From Lasiosphaeris hirsuta (taxonomy: Eukaryota > Ascomycota > Sordariomycetes > Sordariales > Lasiosphaeriaceae), in NCBI GenBank assembly GCA_030549175.1, contig JAUKUA010000003.1:5270001-5334000 (forward strand): 64,000 nucleotides of DNA. Direction: 5' to 3'. Shown here in pieces: positions 34,418-44,298 of the stretch (positions are counted from its first letter, which is position 1; each line of letters starts with the position of its first letter). The position numbers and the translations under genes are program-made. The notes beneath the pieces are model-generated. The model ran no database searches. It worked only from the letters and a program-made list of their open reading frames with translations, and was not told where the DNA came from.

Positions 34418-35537
34418 ATGACGACGGCCGGAGATACAACAACCTCGCGCGCCAGCCCCGATGACTTTGAGAACATCCTAAACTTTCGGGACGTCGGGAA
34501 AACTGTGAATGACTTTCTTGGCCGAAAGTAAACAAACCACTCCTGCCCGTGGGTGTGCAATTCCAAAGCCAAACGCTTACGAAATGAACTTAGGCTTGTC
34601 AGAGAAGGCCTCCTCTATCGTTCCGCCCGGCCAGACGACGCGACATTGCATGATAGACGCCTTCTCGTAGATGAATTTGGCATCAAGACAATCATCGATC
34701 TTCGCACCAAGTAAACAAACCCATCCCATCTCAATTCCCAGCTACTGACGCGGTAAACAGAACAGAGCACATCAACGCTGCCAAGAAGCGCCAGGCCGAT
34801 GTCACGACGCTAGCCGAAAGCAATGCAGCTCTTCTCGAGCCGATGCACATCGCGGGGATCCGGTACCTCGAGATCAAGCTCACCGGACGGCGCTTCGAAA
34901 AGTTCCTACTGAGCCAGCTCTCCTGGTGGAGCTTCATGTACGTCCCCAAGCCACCCACACACACCCCTCTGCCAATGTATGCTGATCAAAACTAGCAAGT
35001 TCCTCTTCCTCTTCCTCACCGGCTTCCGAATGCGCGCGATCGCCATTCTCGGGAGGGAAGTTATGCTCCCCCGGGGATTAGTCGGCCTTGGACTCGACAC
35101 ACTCGATAACTCCGGCCCCGAGATCGCCGAGGTTTGGTACCCCCACTTACCTGCCATGAGTGCGTAACTGACAATTCCAGACTCTCAATGCCTTCCTATC
35201 TCCCGGCGGCCTGCCTGCACTCATCCACTGCACGCAGGGCAAGGACCGCACCGGCATCATCGCCATCCTCGTCCTCCTGATCCTCGGTGTCCCTATCGAC
35301 GCGATTGAGCACGACTACCGGCTCTCGGACGAGGCGCTGCTGCCCGAAAAGGAGGCTCGCCTAGTTGAGATCCGCCAGATCGGTCTGACGGACGAGTGGG
35401 GCGAGACGTCCAAAACACTAGTCAGCCGGGCGGCAGAGCATCTTGTATTTAGGTACGGCGGCATTGACAGCTATCTAGATGGTATTGGGTTTGGTGGGTG
35501 GGAGAGGGACATGTTGAGGGAGGTTTTGGCAGCTTGA
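34418..35537 (+). CDS. Tyrosine-phosphatase-like protein (Y_phosphatase3 type)
   Basis: Five exons, 34418..34527, 34594..34710, 34761..34937, 34996..35131 and 35181..35537, give 298 residues. The introns are 49-66 nt and GT-AG. The fold is that of Cys-based phosphatases related to bacterial and fungal LipA-type enzymes; the substrate may be phosphotyrosine or phosphoinositides and cannot be told from sequence. Motifs in order: NILNFRDVGKTV, LLYRSARPDD, TIIDLRTKTEH, WWSFIKFLFLFLTGFRMRAI, GREVMLPRGLVGLGLDTLD, then the P-loop HCTQGKDRTG (nucleophile Cys197, Arg203) and DYRLSDEAL. Each exon join falls inside a conserved segment and preserves frame. It converges with LTV1, their stops lying 189 bp apart. 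Confidence 0.9.
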
Positions 35538-35726
35538 GTTCTTGGCGTAATATCATTGATTCACTTGGGCGGAATGGGGGATAATTATGGACAAAAGGGT
35601 TCGAGAGAAGCAAACAAAGGGCCCAATATATCACTCGATACCAATAGCGAGGCCTCAGTTAGTGCGGTGCTTGCTCTTTGAGCCCGGTCTATAGAGCCGG
35701 CAAAACATCACCCTGGCCACTCCGCT

Positions 35727-37050
35727 CTACAAAAACTCCGGCCTGATCCTCGCCGGACCTAATTCCCTCCGGACATCGTCCAGTTGCTCCAGACCATTTT
35801 TCCACTTGCCCTTCTTCACCCGCTTCTTTCCGTGCAGCGAGTACCCACCAAGGAACTCGTCAAGCATACCATCCAAATCCTGTCGCACTGCGCCCTGAAC
35901 ACTAGACGCTGTCGAAACCCCGGAAACCGACTCCATATCGCCGTCAAAATCGGGTTGGTACTCCTCTGAAATCTTCTCGAACCGGCCATCAAGGATGCCC
36001 AGCTGTTCTGTCCGAACGAGCGATGAAGAAGTCATGGAGTAGTTTGACGGGTTCGTCATGGCACCGTTCCTCTTTTTCCGTCTACCGCCATTCGTTGTCG
36101 TCGTCCATATTGATGATTGGATTTCCGACTGTGCTACACCGGCTCCCGGCACCCGCGGCTTCTTCTCGGTCTTTTGGTCTCTCTGGAACTTCTTGAAGTC
36201 GTCGAGCCATGCCTCCGGTGGGCCCTCGTGGTTCGATAATTCGTTGACCAGATCCGGCACCTCTTCACCGCCGTTCTTGCACTCTTTGCTCGGCTTCGCC
36301 GTGTGGTCCGACTCCCAACCTTCGTCATCCTCATCATCATAGTCTGGATACTCCTCCTCAAACTGGCGGACGTTGAGTTCCTGCGCGTCCTTGGCTAACT
36401 CCTGGAAGATATCATCGTCCTCATCCACATACGCCTCATCCTCGAGCGCCTCAAGCACCTCGCGGAGGCGCGGGTCCATGTCGGGTTGGAAGCCGGCAAT
36501 GGCATCAGGCACATCCTGCTGCGCCTGGTACGTCAACCGCTGCAGGTTCTTGGACGGCAGAATCTCCTCATCGAGAAGTTCCGCCGAGTAGTTCTGCAGG
36601 TCGAGCTTGCGCAGAGCGTCGTCGAGTGACGGCTGCTTGCTCTTGTTCTTGCTTGCGCCCACCGGCGCCTTGGCCTCAACGAAGACGGCCTCGCCACCCC
36701 CCGATCCAATGTCCCGCAGATGCTGCATGTAATCGTACTCGGTGTCGTCGTAGAAGACGCCGTGGTTGGCGGCCTCGCCCTCATTATCGCGGATGTTCTG
36801 GGCATCTGAGCCGAGCTCGGAGGCTAGGTCGCTTAGGGCCTTGGTTTTGCTGGATGAGGCATTAGGCCGCTGGGTCGGGTTGAGCACCATGGCGGGTGCC
36901 GACTCGTCGTGGATGAGGGGGTCATTTTGAGGGCGGTACACTAAGTTGAAGTGCGTCGCCGTCTTCTTATCGCTGCAAGAGTGTGTCAGAGAAGGGTTTC
37001 CGGAGTTGCAGTGATCGGGGCATTCCTTACATCCACTTTCCTCGAGGCAT
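35727..37050 (-). CDS. LTV1: 40S ribosome biogenesis factor Ltv1
   Basis: Two exons, complement(35727..36972, 37031..37050), give 421 residues. Ltv1 accompanies the pre-40S subunit through nuclear export and cytoplasmic maturation around Rps3/Rps20. A 20-nt first exon encodes MPRGKW and part of the next codon; the join (GTAAGG to CTTGCAG) restores [20 protein letters not shown], the diagnostic Ltv1 start, continuing [16 protein letters not shown]. Further family features are the [11 protein letters not shown] motif, very acidic central stretches ([35 protein letters not shown]) and a basic end ([24 protein letters not shown]). The very short first exon is the only unusual part. Confidence 0.92.
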
Positions 37051-37241
37051 ATTGACTGTGGTTTGGGGCGTTGTTGGCTTAGCACGCCAGTCGCAGGTGT
37101 TGAGGGGGGGTTTGCGGCACGGATATAGGTGTGACTCTTGGGGGATGGCAGCAATCGCTAATGGAATTTCTGTGTCGCTGTTGGGCCTGCGGTTTTTGAC
37201 CATGTGTTGGGGTCATCAATACTAATTTCTGATTGGCTAGT

Positions 37242-38236
37242 CTAATCCCCGCACCTCAACCCAGACGTTCGCTGCATACCGCTGCAGGTCCTGAATGGTA
37301 AGTACAAAATCTCCTCCTCTTGCGGGCCTGGATCGCGAAGAAAAAGAAATCGAAATCCTAGTACTAATGCCCCCCTAGTGACATTGTACGATACTGGATT
37401 TGTCGTCTCATCGCGGGTAATGGTGATTGACTGCCGTTTCACCGGCTCGAGAACCCCATTCTGCTGCAATATAGCAGCAGCCCCTCTCCGCGTGATCGCT
37501 CCTTGTGGACGCGAGATTTCTTCCTCCCATTTCTCTAGTAAAATATGGTATTGCTGGTGGTCAAATGTCGCCAGAATGACAATCTTGACATTATGGTTTG
37601 GTGCCTGAAACCACCACCGCATGTCATTGTGAAGTCCGCCTAATGATTCGGAATCTCCACCCTCAATGACTAGTGTTGGCCATTTGCCTGCTCCTTCACA
37701 TCCCGGCCTTGGACCGCCTGTGGAATCGCCTTCTACGCCGTCTCCTCCAGGATGGCCTTGTCGCCGAAATGTTGCAGTACCTATTGATTTCCAACTTTCC
37801 TCCATATCATTCCGGGCGAGCTTGCTATGAAACCGCATATAAAGTCCCAGATGAAGGGACTCGTGTAGATCGGTTGGGATCGTAATGAGTAAGATCCGGG
37901 GATCGCTCTCGTAGCGGCGAAAACGGAACTTGCGACATCGCTTCTCTCGCTCACGCTGGATTTCGGTGCAATGATTAGGAGACACGTCTAAATAATTAGT
38001 ATACTATAAAGAAACAAAAGGGTAATACCATACTTGTGACGGTGAGGAAATCCCCAGTAGTACCATTAATTACGTCGAAGAGATCTTGTACATTAGTGTG
38101 AATCGTACGGTCAGGGGATCGTTATCTGGCTTCGATTCTACCGAAGTAGGCATAGTAGACGCCGATGAAGCGATACCGACGTAGATGCAGCCGATGGAGA
38201 TACCGCTGCCGCCAGCCTCGATGCGATTGATGCCAT
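37242..38236 (-). pseudogene. Frameshifted member of a fungal hypothetical-protein family
   Basis: The long open part (37242-37985) reads SPNHCTEIQREREKRCRKFRF, then PTLVIEGGDSESLGGLHNDMRWWF and VKIVILATF, which I recall as an expanded accessory family in filamentous fungi; that is memory, not a search. Upstream, protein-like sequence continues to an ATG at 38236 (MASIASRLAAAVSPSAAS) but in three different frames: one ends at a TAG, the next holds MPTSVESKPDNDPLTVRF, the third NVQDLFDVINGTTGDFL. A probable intron (GTATGG to TTTAG) sits near 37986-38031. Near the 3' end another frame change is implied, since frame +1 reads DFVLTIQDLQRYAANVWVEV while the open frame turns to low-quality sequence. 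At least three single-base lesions make it a likely pseudogene. No function is assigned. Confidence 0.6.
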
Positions 38237-38783
38237 GGCGAAGTGTAGTTGGGAGCTGGGATCTGTGAGGCGGGATGCGTGGGGGTGCTTAAGTTGTTGA
38301 AAATGGGCGGGTCCGCACTAGCCCATAAACGGCAGTCCAGACAGTGACATAGACAGCCTTGTTGCAGTTGCCGAGGAAGGATATCGCAAATGTCGCGAGC
38401 TTCTATAATCAGTATATGACTATTTGAGAGTGATACCTATGATGATAGAATCCCAATAATTACCGATATTGCTAGGTCTGTCGACGGACTTTGTGTAGTA
38501 TTTGGCCGTTGGTACCTTGGCCGCACACCCCTGTCGTAATGTCGTTATGACGGTACTGGACTGCCCTAGATTTCGAGAGGCGCAAATTTGCCCCTCCATC
38601 CATCATTTATTAGTAACACTAGAACTTCTAGGAACTGCGGGACCCCGCCTTCCTTTCTGCGCTCCTTTCTACGACGATCACTTCTCGACCTGAGACCAAA
38701 TCCTCTCACTGAGCGCCCAAGTTTGCGCCCTACACCACCCCGAAATAAAAAGGCACCGGCGATAACCCGTCAAGTCATTCACG
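38237..38783. other. Intergenic region upstream of LSG1
   Basis: 547 bp that should include the LSG1 promoter in the right half. Its left half may hold further decayed sequence of the neighbouring relic, but nothing is translatable. Confidence 0.45.
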
Positions 38784-40779
38784 ATGCCGCAACCAAAGTC
38801 GAAAAAGTCTGTTGGACTCGGCAATACGCTGATGAACGACCGCTTCGGCAAAGGCAAGGGCTCAGACAGGAAGAAGGCCCAGGGAGTCATCCGTACCAAC
38901 AAGGAGACGGGTGAGGAATACATCACCAGCGACAAGCAAGAAGCGTCATGGGTCAAGATGAGATCCGTCACCGAGCAGGGCTCCCTCGACGAGTTCCTAG
39001 CGACGGCCGAGATAGCCGACACCGATTTCACAGCCGAGAAGGCGAACAATGTCAAGATCATCCAAATCGACCAAAAGAACCCCTACCTGCTATCCGCAGC
39101 CGAAGAGAGGATCGTGATGGGAAAGCAGTTGGAGAACAGGGCAAAGTTGACGGTACCCCGGAGACCGAAATGGGATTCCAAGACCACACCCAAGGAACTG
39201 GACCGTCTGGAGAAGGAGAGCTTCCTCGACTGGCGGAGAGGCCTCGCCGAGCTGCAGGAGACCCAAGATTTGTTGATGACACCCTTTGAGCGAAATCTCG
39301 AAGTCTGGAGGCAGTTGTGGAGAGTTATCGAGCGTTCCGATGTCGTGGTGCAAATCGTCGACGCTAGGAACCCTCTCATGTTCCGGTCCGAGGATTTGGA
39401 ACAATATGTCAAGGACGTTGACCAGAGGAAGCAGAATTTGCTTCTCATCAATAAGGCCGACATGATGACATATACACAGAGGAAAGCGTGGGCCGATTAC
39501 CTCAAGGGCGCAAACATTGCATACAAGTTCTTCTCCGCCGCTCTAGCGAAGGAGGAGATTGATGCCCGGGCGGAACTAAAGGAACAAAATGGCGCCGAAG
39601 CCTCTGGCGAGAGCTCTTTGGTTCAAAAAGAGGAGGCAAGGCCTTCTAAGGATGAGTCCGAACCCTCAGATGGGGATGAGGAGGAGGAGGAGGAGGAGGA
39701 TGAAACTACGCATATCCTCAATATTGAGGAGCTAGAGCAGCTCTTTTTGCAATACGCGCCGAAGGACGCAGGTACGCTACGGCATCTCACCCAACCGTTT
39801 ACCAACCACTAACATAATTCCAGGGCCGGATCGCAAACTCCAGGTAGGATTGGTCGGTTACCCTAATGTCGGAAAGTCTTCCACCATCAACGCTCTCATC
39901 GGAGCCACGAAGGTGTCTGTTTCTTCCACCCCCGGAAAGACCAAGCACTTCCAGACTATCCACCTAAGCGACAAGATCATTCTATGCGATTGCCCCGGTC
40001 TCGTCTTCCCCAACTTTGCCAGCACCAAGGCCGAGCTCGTCTGCAACGGCGTCCTCCCTATCGATCAGCTGCGCGAGTACAGCGGGCCCGCCACCGTTGT
40101 CGCCCGTAGAATCCCACAGCGCTTCCTTGAGGCCCTCTACAGCATCCAAATACGCCTCCGGCCAATCGAGGAAGGCGGTACCGGAATCCCTTCTTCGGAG
40201 GAGTTGCTCAGCTCGTATGCCCGCCATAGAGGTTTTATCACGCAGGGTTTTGGTCAGCCAGATCAGGCACGTGCTGCGCGGTACATCCTCAAGGATTATG
40301 TTGCCGGTAAGCTGCTGTACGTCATGCCGCCACCAGGTGACTTCGACCCCAAGGAGTTCAACGCCGAGCTCTACGACATGGCGCATATGCCCGAGAAGAG
40401 GCAGCAGGCCTTTGCCGCAGCTATGGATGCCCTTGCGATCGAGGAGGACCTCGAAGAGGAGGCGCTGCTATCGGCCGACGTCGTCCCGCTGCCCCAGGGT
40501 GCAAAGTCGAAGCGCATCGACAAGGCTTTCTTCAAGCCTGGAGACCGAAACGCCGGCCACATGGCGCTGCCGTTCAACTCAAAGTACAACGACCAAAACG
40601 TTGCGGCCATACTTTCGGGAAAGCAGCCGACGGGCCGTAAGCTGAGGCTGGCACTCGCCGCAGAACATGGAATCGATCCCAAGGAGGTACAGATGATGGC
40701 GGGGAAGAAGCACTTTAAGGGGGGGAGGCTGCCGAAGGGAAAGCTTAGGGCACAGAACAAGACTGTGGATGATGATTGA
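38784..40779 (+). CDS. LSG1: Large-subunit GTPase Lsg1 (60S maturation)
   Basis: Two exons, 38784..39771 and 39824..40779, give 647 residues; the intron is GTACGC...CTAACA...TTCCAG. Lsg1 is the cytoplasmic GTPase that releases the export adaptor Nmd3 from pre-60S subunits. The GTPase domain is circularly permuted, as in all YlqF/YawG-type GTPases: VVVQIVDARNPL then G4 NKAD (223-226), followed by G1 GYPNVGKSS (341-349), G2 TPGKTKHFQT and G3 CDCPGLVFP. The N terminus starts MPQPKSKKSVGLGNTLMNDR, a typical family beginning. Between G4 and G1 is an acidic insert (SDGDEEEEEEEDETT). The C terminus carries the basic HFKGGRLPKGKLRAQNK segment. All family parts are present. Confidence 0.95.
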
Positions 40780-41022
40780 ACACGTCGCTTTGCGCATGGC
40801 TTTGTGCTTCGGGTTATAGAAATAGACTCGTAAATGAAAAAGGCAAGAGCCAAATGATGTTATGCTTGTCATAGCAGGGTTTCCGAGTTGCGAATTGCCG
40901 GTGAGTTCGCTTGTCAGTCCCAATTCGGTTGCACACGACAGCAGAGCGGTTCCCTTCGCCAATTGCTATCAGCATCAAAACCAGCCGCTTCAAGACACTT
41001 CCCAACAACCACATGAACATTC

Positions 41023-41598
41023 CTAGGCTTCCTCCCCCTTCACCTCATCTCCAACCGCCTCCGACGCAAAAGTCGCTGGGGTCCCGCCCACAGCCCACAC
41101 CAGTTGGATAAGCTTCTCCTCGAGCTTGCGCGCCGCGGGAATCAGCTGCTGCCACTCGTCGTGCCACACGAGGATGTATCCTTGGGCCCTGACCAAGCAC
41201 GCGTTCTGGAATTTGTGGATCCTGTCTGGCCGTCGCCGTGGCTAGCGACTCGCTAATCTAGAGCTGCGAGCCGTTAATAAAGCGAACTACGGTTTACTCT
41301 GGGCGGAGGGTTGATAGCAGCTTGTCGTGGAGCCAAGGGGGTATGATGGCCAGGGCTGCGTGGAGGTTGAGGGCGCCGACGCAGGTGGTTAGGGAGGGAT
41401 CGAGGTCGGCTGGGGCGGTGGTGTAGTGGCCCCGGGAGACGCGGAGGAAGGCGCCGAGGGCGCGGTGGGGGGCAGATGTTTTGGGTTGCTTGGCTGGGGA
41501 GGTGGGTGACTGCCTGGAGGGGTGAGTTGGGGTGGGTGAGTGGTGGGTGTACTATTTTTTAAATGGGCGTCTTCGAGGTCGTTGGTGTTGTCGCCCAT
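41023..41598 (-). CDS. Hypothetical protein, 146 residues
   Basis: Three exons, complement(41023..41221, 41298..41493, 41553..41598), total exactly 147 codons. Introns are GTACAC to TCCCCAG (59 nt) and GTAAAC to CAGACAG (76 nt). The second join gives LLSTLRPEIHKFQNACLVRAQGYILVWHDEW, a convincing globular or helical segment, and the third exon continues QQLIPAARKLEEKLIQLVWAVGG. The middle exon includes RALGAFLRVSRGHYTTAPADLD. I do not recognise the family. The protein-like composition of exons 2 and 3 (amphipathic helices, no stops, codons ending in G/C) argues for a real gene; the first exon (MGDNTNDLEDAHLK) and its join are less certain. It converges on LSG1. Confidence 0.6.
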
Positions 41599-41907
41599 AT
41601 TTTAGGGGGGAGGAGGAAGCGTTGCGGTGCTGGATGTTGGAGCCCCTATATTCTTTCGGGGTTGTGTTGAGTGTTGAGTGACACACCAGAGACAAAGTCT
41701 TCAATGAGGCGAGTTCGTCAACCTCTGATAAGTCTTCAATCGATTTGAACCCTGAAACGTACCAACACAAGCTGAACGCTAAGCACCTCCTAGGTCAATA
41801 CATGCATGCTGTTGTCTCTCAATTCAGCAACAGTTCCCCTGTCTACTATGTATTGGTTCGCTGACGCTCTATTGGAACGCCACGCGGACGGACTGTCTGA
41901 ATTTGGA
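41599..41907. other. Spacer between two minus-strand genes
   Basis: 309 bp; it probably contains the 3' untranslated region of the isochorismatase-like gene and the promoter of the small unknown gene. No coding sequence is recognised. Confidence 0.45.
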
Positions 41908-42825
41908 CTAGCAATGGTTTCCCGCCATCCACGCCATAGATTTGACTCCCTCCGCCAGGGCTTTACAGCTCGAAACAAACCCCCAGGCCCTTTCACAGTT
42001 ATACAAGACCATCTGCGTTGCATAGGAGGGGCTGCGGGTACCGCAGCCATCACTCAGCAACACCGTGTCAAAGCCCAAGTTGCAAGAATCCTGGAGGGAA
42101 GAAAACACACATTGATCGGTGTTCACACCCGTGAAGAGCAATGTCGTGATCCCCTTCTTCCTTAGAAACTCCACCACCGGCGTCGACCCACCCCAGAACC
42201 CGGAGAGTCTGTTCTTCCAGAAGCTGTGGTCAGGCAGGGCAGTGCTCTGCGACTCGTCGAAACTCTTCTGCAAGGGCCCATGAAGCGCCGTGTTCCACTG
42301 GTCCCGCATGAGAAGCCGGCCACCCGGCACGGACTCGCCGTCGCCCAGCTCCACTGGACCAACGTCCTCCCCCAAGTCATAACTTCTCACCTCTCCTTTC
42401 CCCTGGGCAATCTCAGCACTCCCCGCAGTCCTGTAAGACCCAAAAGCCCGGAACAGCGTCGGCGGCAACGCTCCCAGCTCGGCATCCTCAATGCCCCAGA
42501 TAACGTGGACGATCTGGATACCGGCGGCGCGGGCGGCGGGGAAGGCAGTCGACAGCAGCGTGGTCTCGGCTTCGTGGCCCTCGCCGCGGACGCGGCCGAG
42601 GGCCTCCGAGAGGAAGAAGTTCTGCATATCGATGACGATAAGGGCCGTCTTGGCGGGCGCGATGGCCACGGCCACATCGTTGGTTGTCGCCAGCCGCAGG
42701 CGCGGGACTACCGGCGGGCTGGTTGGCGTTGAGGGGTGCGTGAGGTCGTAGCCCGTGCTGGCGTTGAAGAGCCAGAAGCTAGTGTCGGCGTTGCCGACCA
42801 CCTGGGAGGGGGGTTGGGGGGTCAT
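41908..42825 (-). CDS. Isochorismatase-like cysteine hydrolase
   Basis: Single exon, 305 residues, starting MTPQPPSQVVGNADTSFWL. The frame is open upstream, but without a convincing ATG near conserved sequence. The isochorismatase-like fold is shown by TALIVIDMQNFFLS (Asp66), HVIWGIEDAELG, a Lys204 in SFWKNRLSGFWGG, and the nucleophile segment TGVNTDQCVFSSLQDSCNLGF (Cys239), giving a D-K-C triad. DTVLLSDGCGTRSPSYA closes the domain. This family includes nicotinamidases and N-carbamoyl-type amidohydrolases; the fungal subgroup with the N-terminal WLFNASTGYDLTHP block has no substrate I can name. Cytosolic location is inferred, as no signal is visible. Confidence 0.85.
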   Translation of the reverse strand: MTPQPPSQVVGNADTSFWLFNASTGYDLTHPSTPTSPPVVPRLRLATTNDVAVAIAPAKTALIVIDMQNFFLSEALGRVRGEGHEAETTLLSTAFPAARAAGIQIVHVIWGIEDAELGALPPTLFRAFGSYRTAGSAEIAQGKGEVRSYDLGEDVGPVELGDGESVPGGRLLMRDQWNTALHGPLQKSFDESQSTALPDHSFWKNRLSGFWGGSTPVVEFLRKKGITTLLFTGVNTDQCVFSSLQDSCNLGFDTVLLSDGCGTRSPSYATQMVLYNCERAWGFVSSCKALAEGVKSMAWMAGNHC

Positions 42826-43458
42826 GGCTGGTGAGTTTTGGGGCTGTGAGGACTGGAGATGTTGTTGGCGCGATGGATTGGGAAGTGGTCTTGAAATGCG
42901 GGGTGGGAATTCCGTTTGAATGTTGCCTTGTATGCACCAGATCTTTCTGCGAGTCAAAAACCCACTGATGAAATTGAACTCCGGAGTCTCTCCTAACCCT
43001 TTTATCTCGGGTATCCCAGGCAATCTATCGCCCCATGGTGCTCTTCATTGTACTCCAATGCTAATATGGCGAGGGAGATTGACAATCGTGTGGCTAGAGG
43101 ATGATTTTCAACACTTGACTTGGGAGTCTTCGTCCATGGTTTATTCATGGTATTTGACATTGACCTGAGGCTCAGATAGGTTTCACTTTTTTAATCCTTT
43201 AAGTTTCTGCAACTGGACTTCTGACGTATTATTGCCCAGGCCTAAGTCAAATCACTCGACCTCCGGCATACGACTTTTGGGTCATCCTCAGTGAACCAAT
43301 GAGAGGGCAAGAAGCCTAAACGAATATATGCCATCATAAAGGTGGGCTTCCGCTTTGAACTTTCATGGCAGCGAAACACCAAAAATTATCTGAGCCTCAA
43401 CTTTGATAGAGACCAAGAGAGCAGAACATAAGAAAGTTAAGCAGGACCGCAAAAAGGT
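42826..43458. other. Intergenic region between isochorismatase-like gene and tRNA
   Basis: 633 bp with no recognised gene. It includes the promoter of the hydrolase gene. A T-rich patch near 43187 could not be assigned. Confidence 0.45.
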
Positions 43459-43549
43459 TGGACACGCGGGGAATTGAACCCCGGACCTTTCACATCAGAT
43501 GTTGTAATGAACATGCGAAGCGAACGTTATACCCCTAAACCACGCGCCC
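43459..43549 (-). tRNA. tRNA-Ala (anticodon CGC) with intron
   Basis: Read on the minus strand the cloverleaf is complete: acceptor GGGCGCG paired with CGTGTCC (two G-U pairs) and discriminator A; a D arm containing AGGGGTAT; anticodon stem TTCGC/GTGAA with loop TTCGCA+T, anticodon CGC; variable AGGTC; T arm CGGGG-TTCAATT-CCCCG. A 19-nt intron (43495-43513) interrupts the loop after position 37, the standard site for nuclear tRNA introns. The mature length is 72 nt before CCA addition. The A-box and B-box promoters (GGTTCAATTCC) lie inside. The sequence after the gene on the minus strand carries a short A run rather than a long T run. Confidence 0.9.
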
Positions 43550-44298
43550 AGTGTTGTGTGTTTGATGGTGTGGAACATCGAAAGATGGCTCGTAACTGGG
43601 AAATGCCCGCCGAGGGAGTGGATTGGGGGTGGGGGCTTTGAGTCAAGAATTGGCATTGCGTTTTGAGCCAGAGGAGACTAGCAAGATTGTTGAGCTGTAA
43701 GTTGGTCTCAGTGGTAAGAAAATAACGTTTATTGAGATACCTAGGTAAGGCAGCTTTCTTGTCCATCTGCTTTACGTTAGGGGCGTGAGGGTCAATCCGT
43801 TTCCTCCAAAAGCCAAACTTCGAGGTTCACGCTAACCACCCCTACGACCTAGGTGGAGCCTCTGGCTCAAAGCCAGGCATGACTCATGGAGTGCATCTGA
43901 AAACCTTATCAGCCTTCCCAACATCGAAACACGTCCGGTCGCACGGTGTAGTTGGTTATCACGCCAGCTTAACAAATCTCGTATTCTCCATCAGGTTGAT
44001 CAGTCCCGCTGAAGGTCCTCAGTTCAATCTTGAGTGCGGTCACTTTTTGACCATTGACTGATACATATCACGCATGTCTTGAAATTCATTTTTGTTGTTT
44101 ATGCTTCTCCCTCTGCAGGGGGGCGAGAAGGGAAGGAGCGGTTTTGTCACCTGCCAAAAATGCCCTCAATCTATCCTAGGCGGGCAACTGACTCTCGAAG
44201 CACAGCGCGTATTTAAGGCCTTTTCAGTTATTTTTTCAGTCAAATTACTAATGTAATTAATACACCATTTTCAAACCAACAACCCGTCTGTTTTGTCC
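43550..44298. other. Intergenic region tRNA / xylanase
   Basis: 749 bp with the xylanase 3' untranslated region at its right side. No supported gene. Open frames under 80 codons look random. Confidence 0.45.

Noticed and set aside
41740..41790. Possible second tRNA (a TTTGAACCCTG word resembling a T loop)
   Set aside because: The flanking bases do not form a T stem or acceptor stem.
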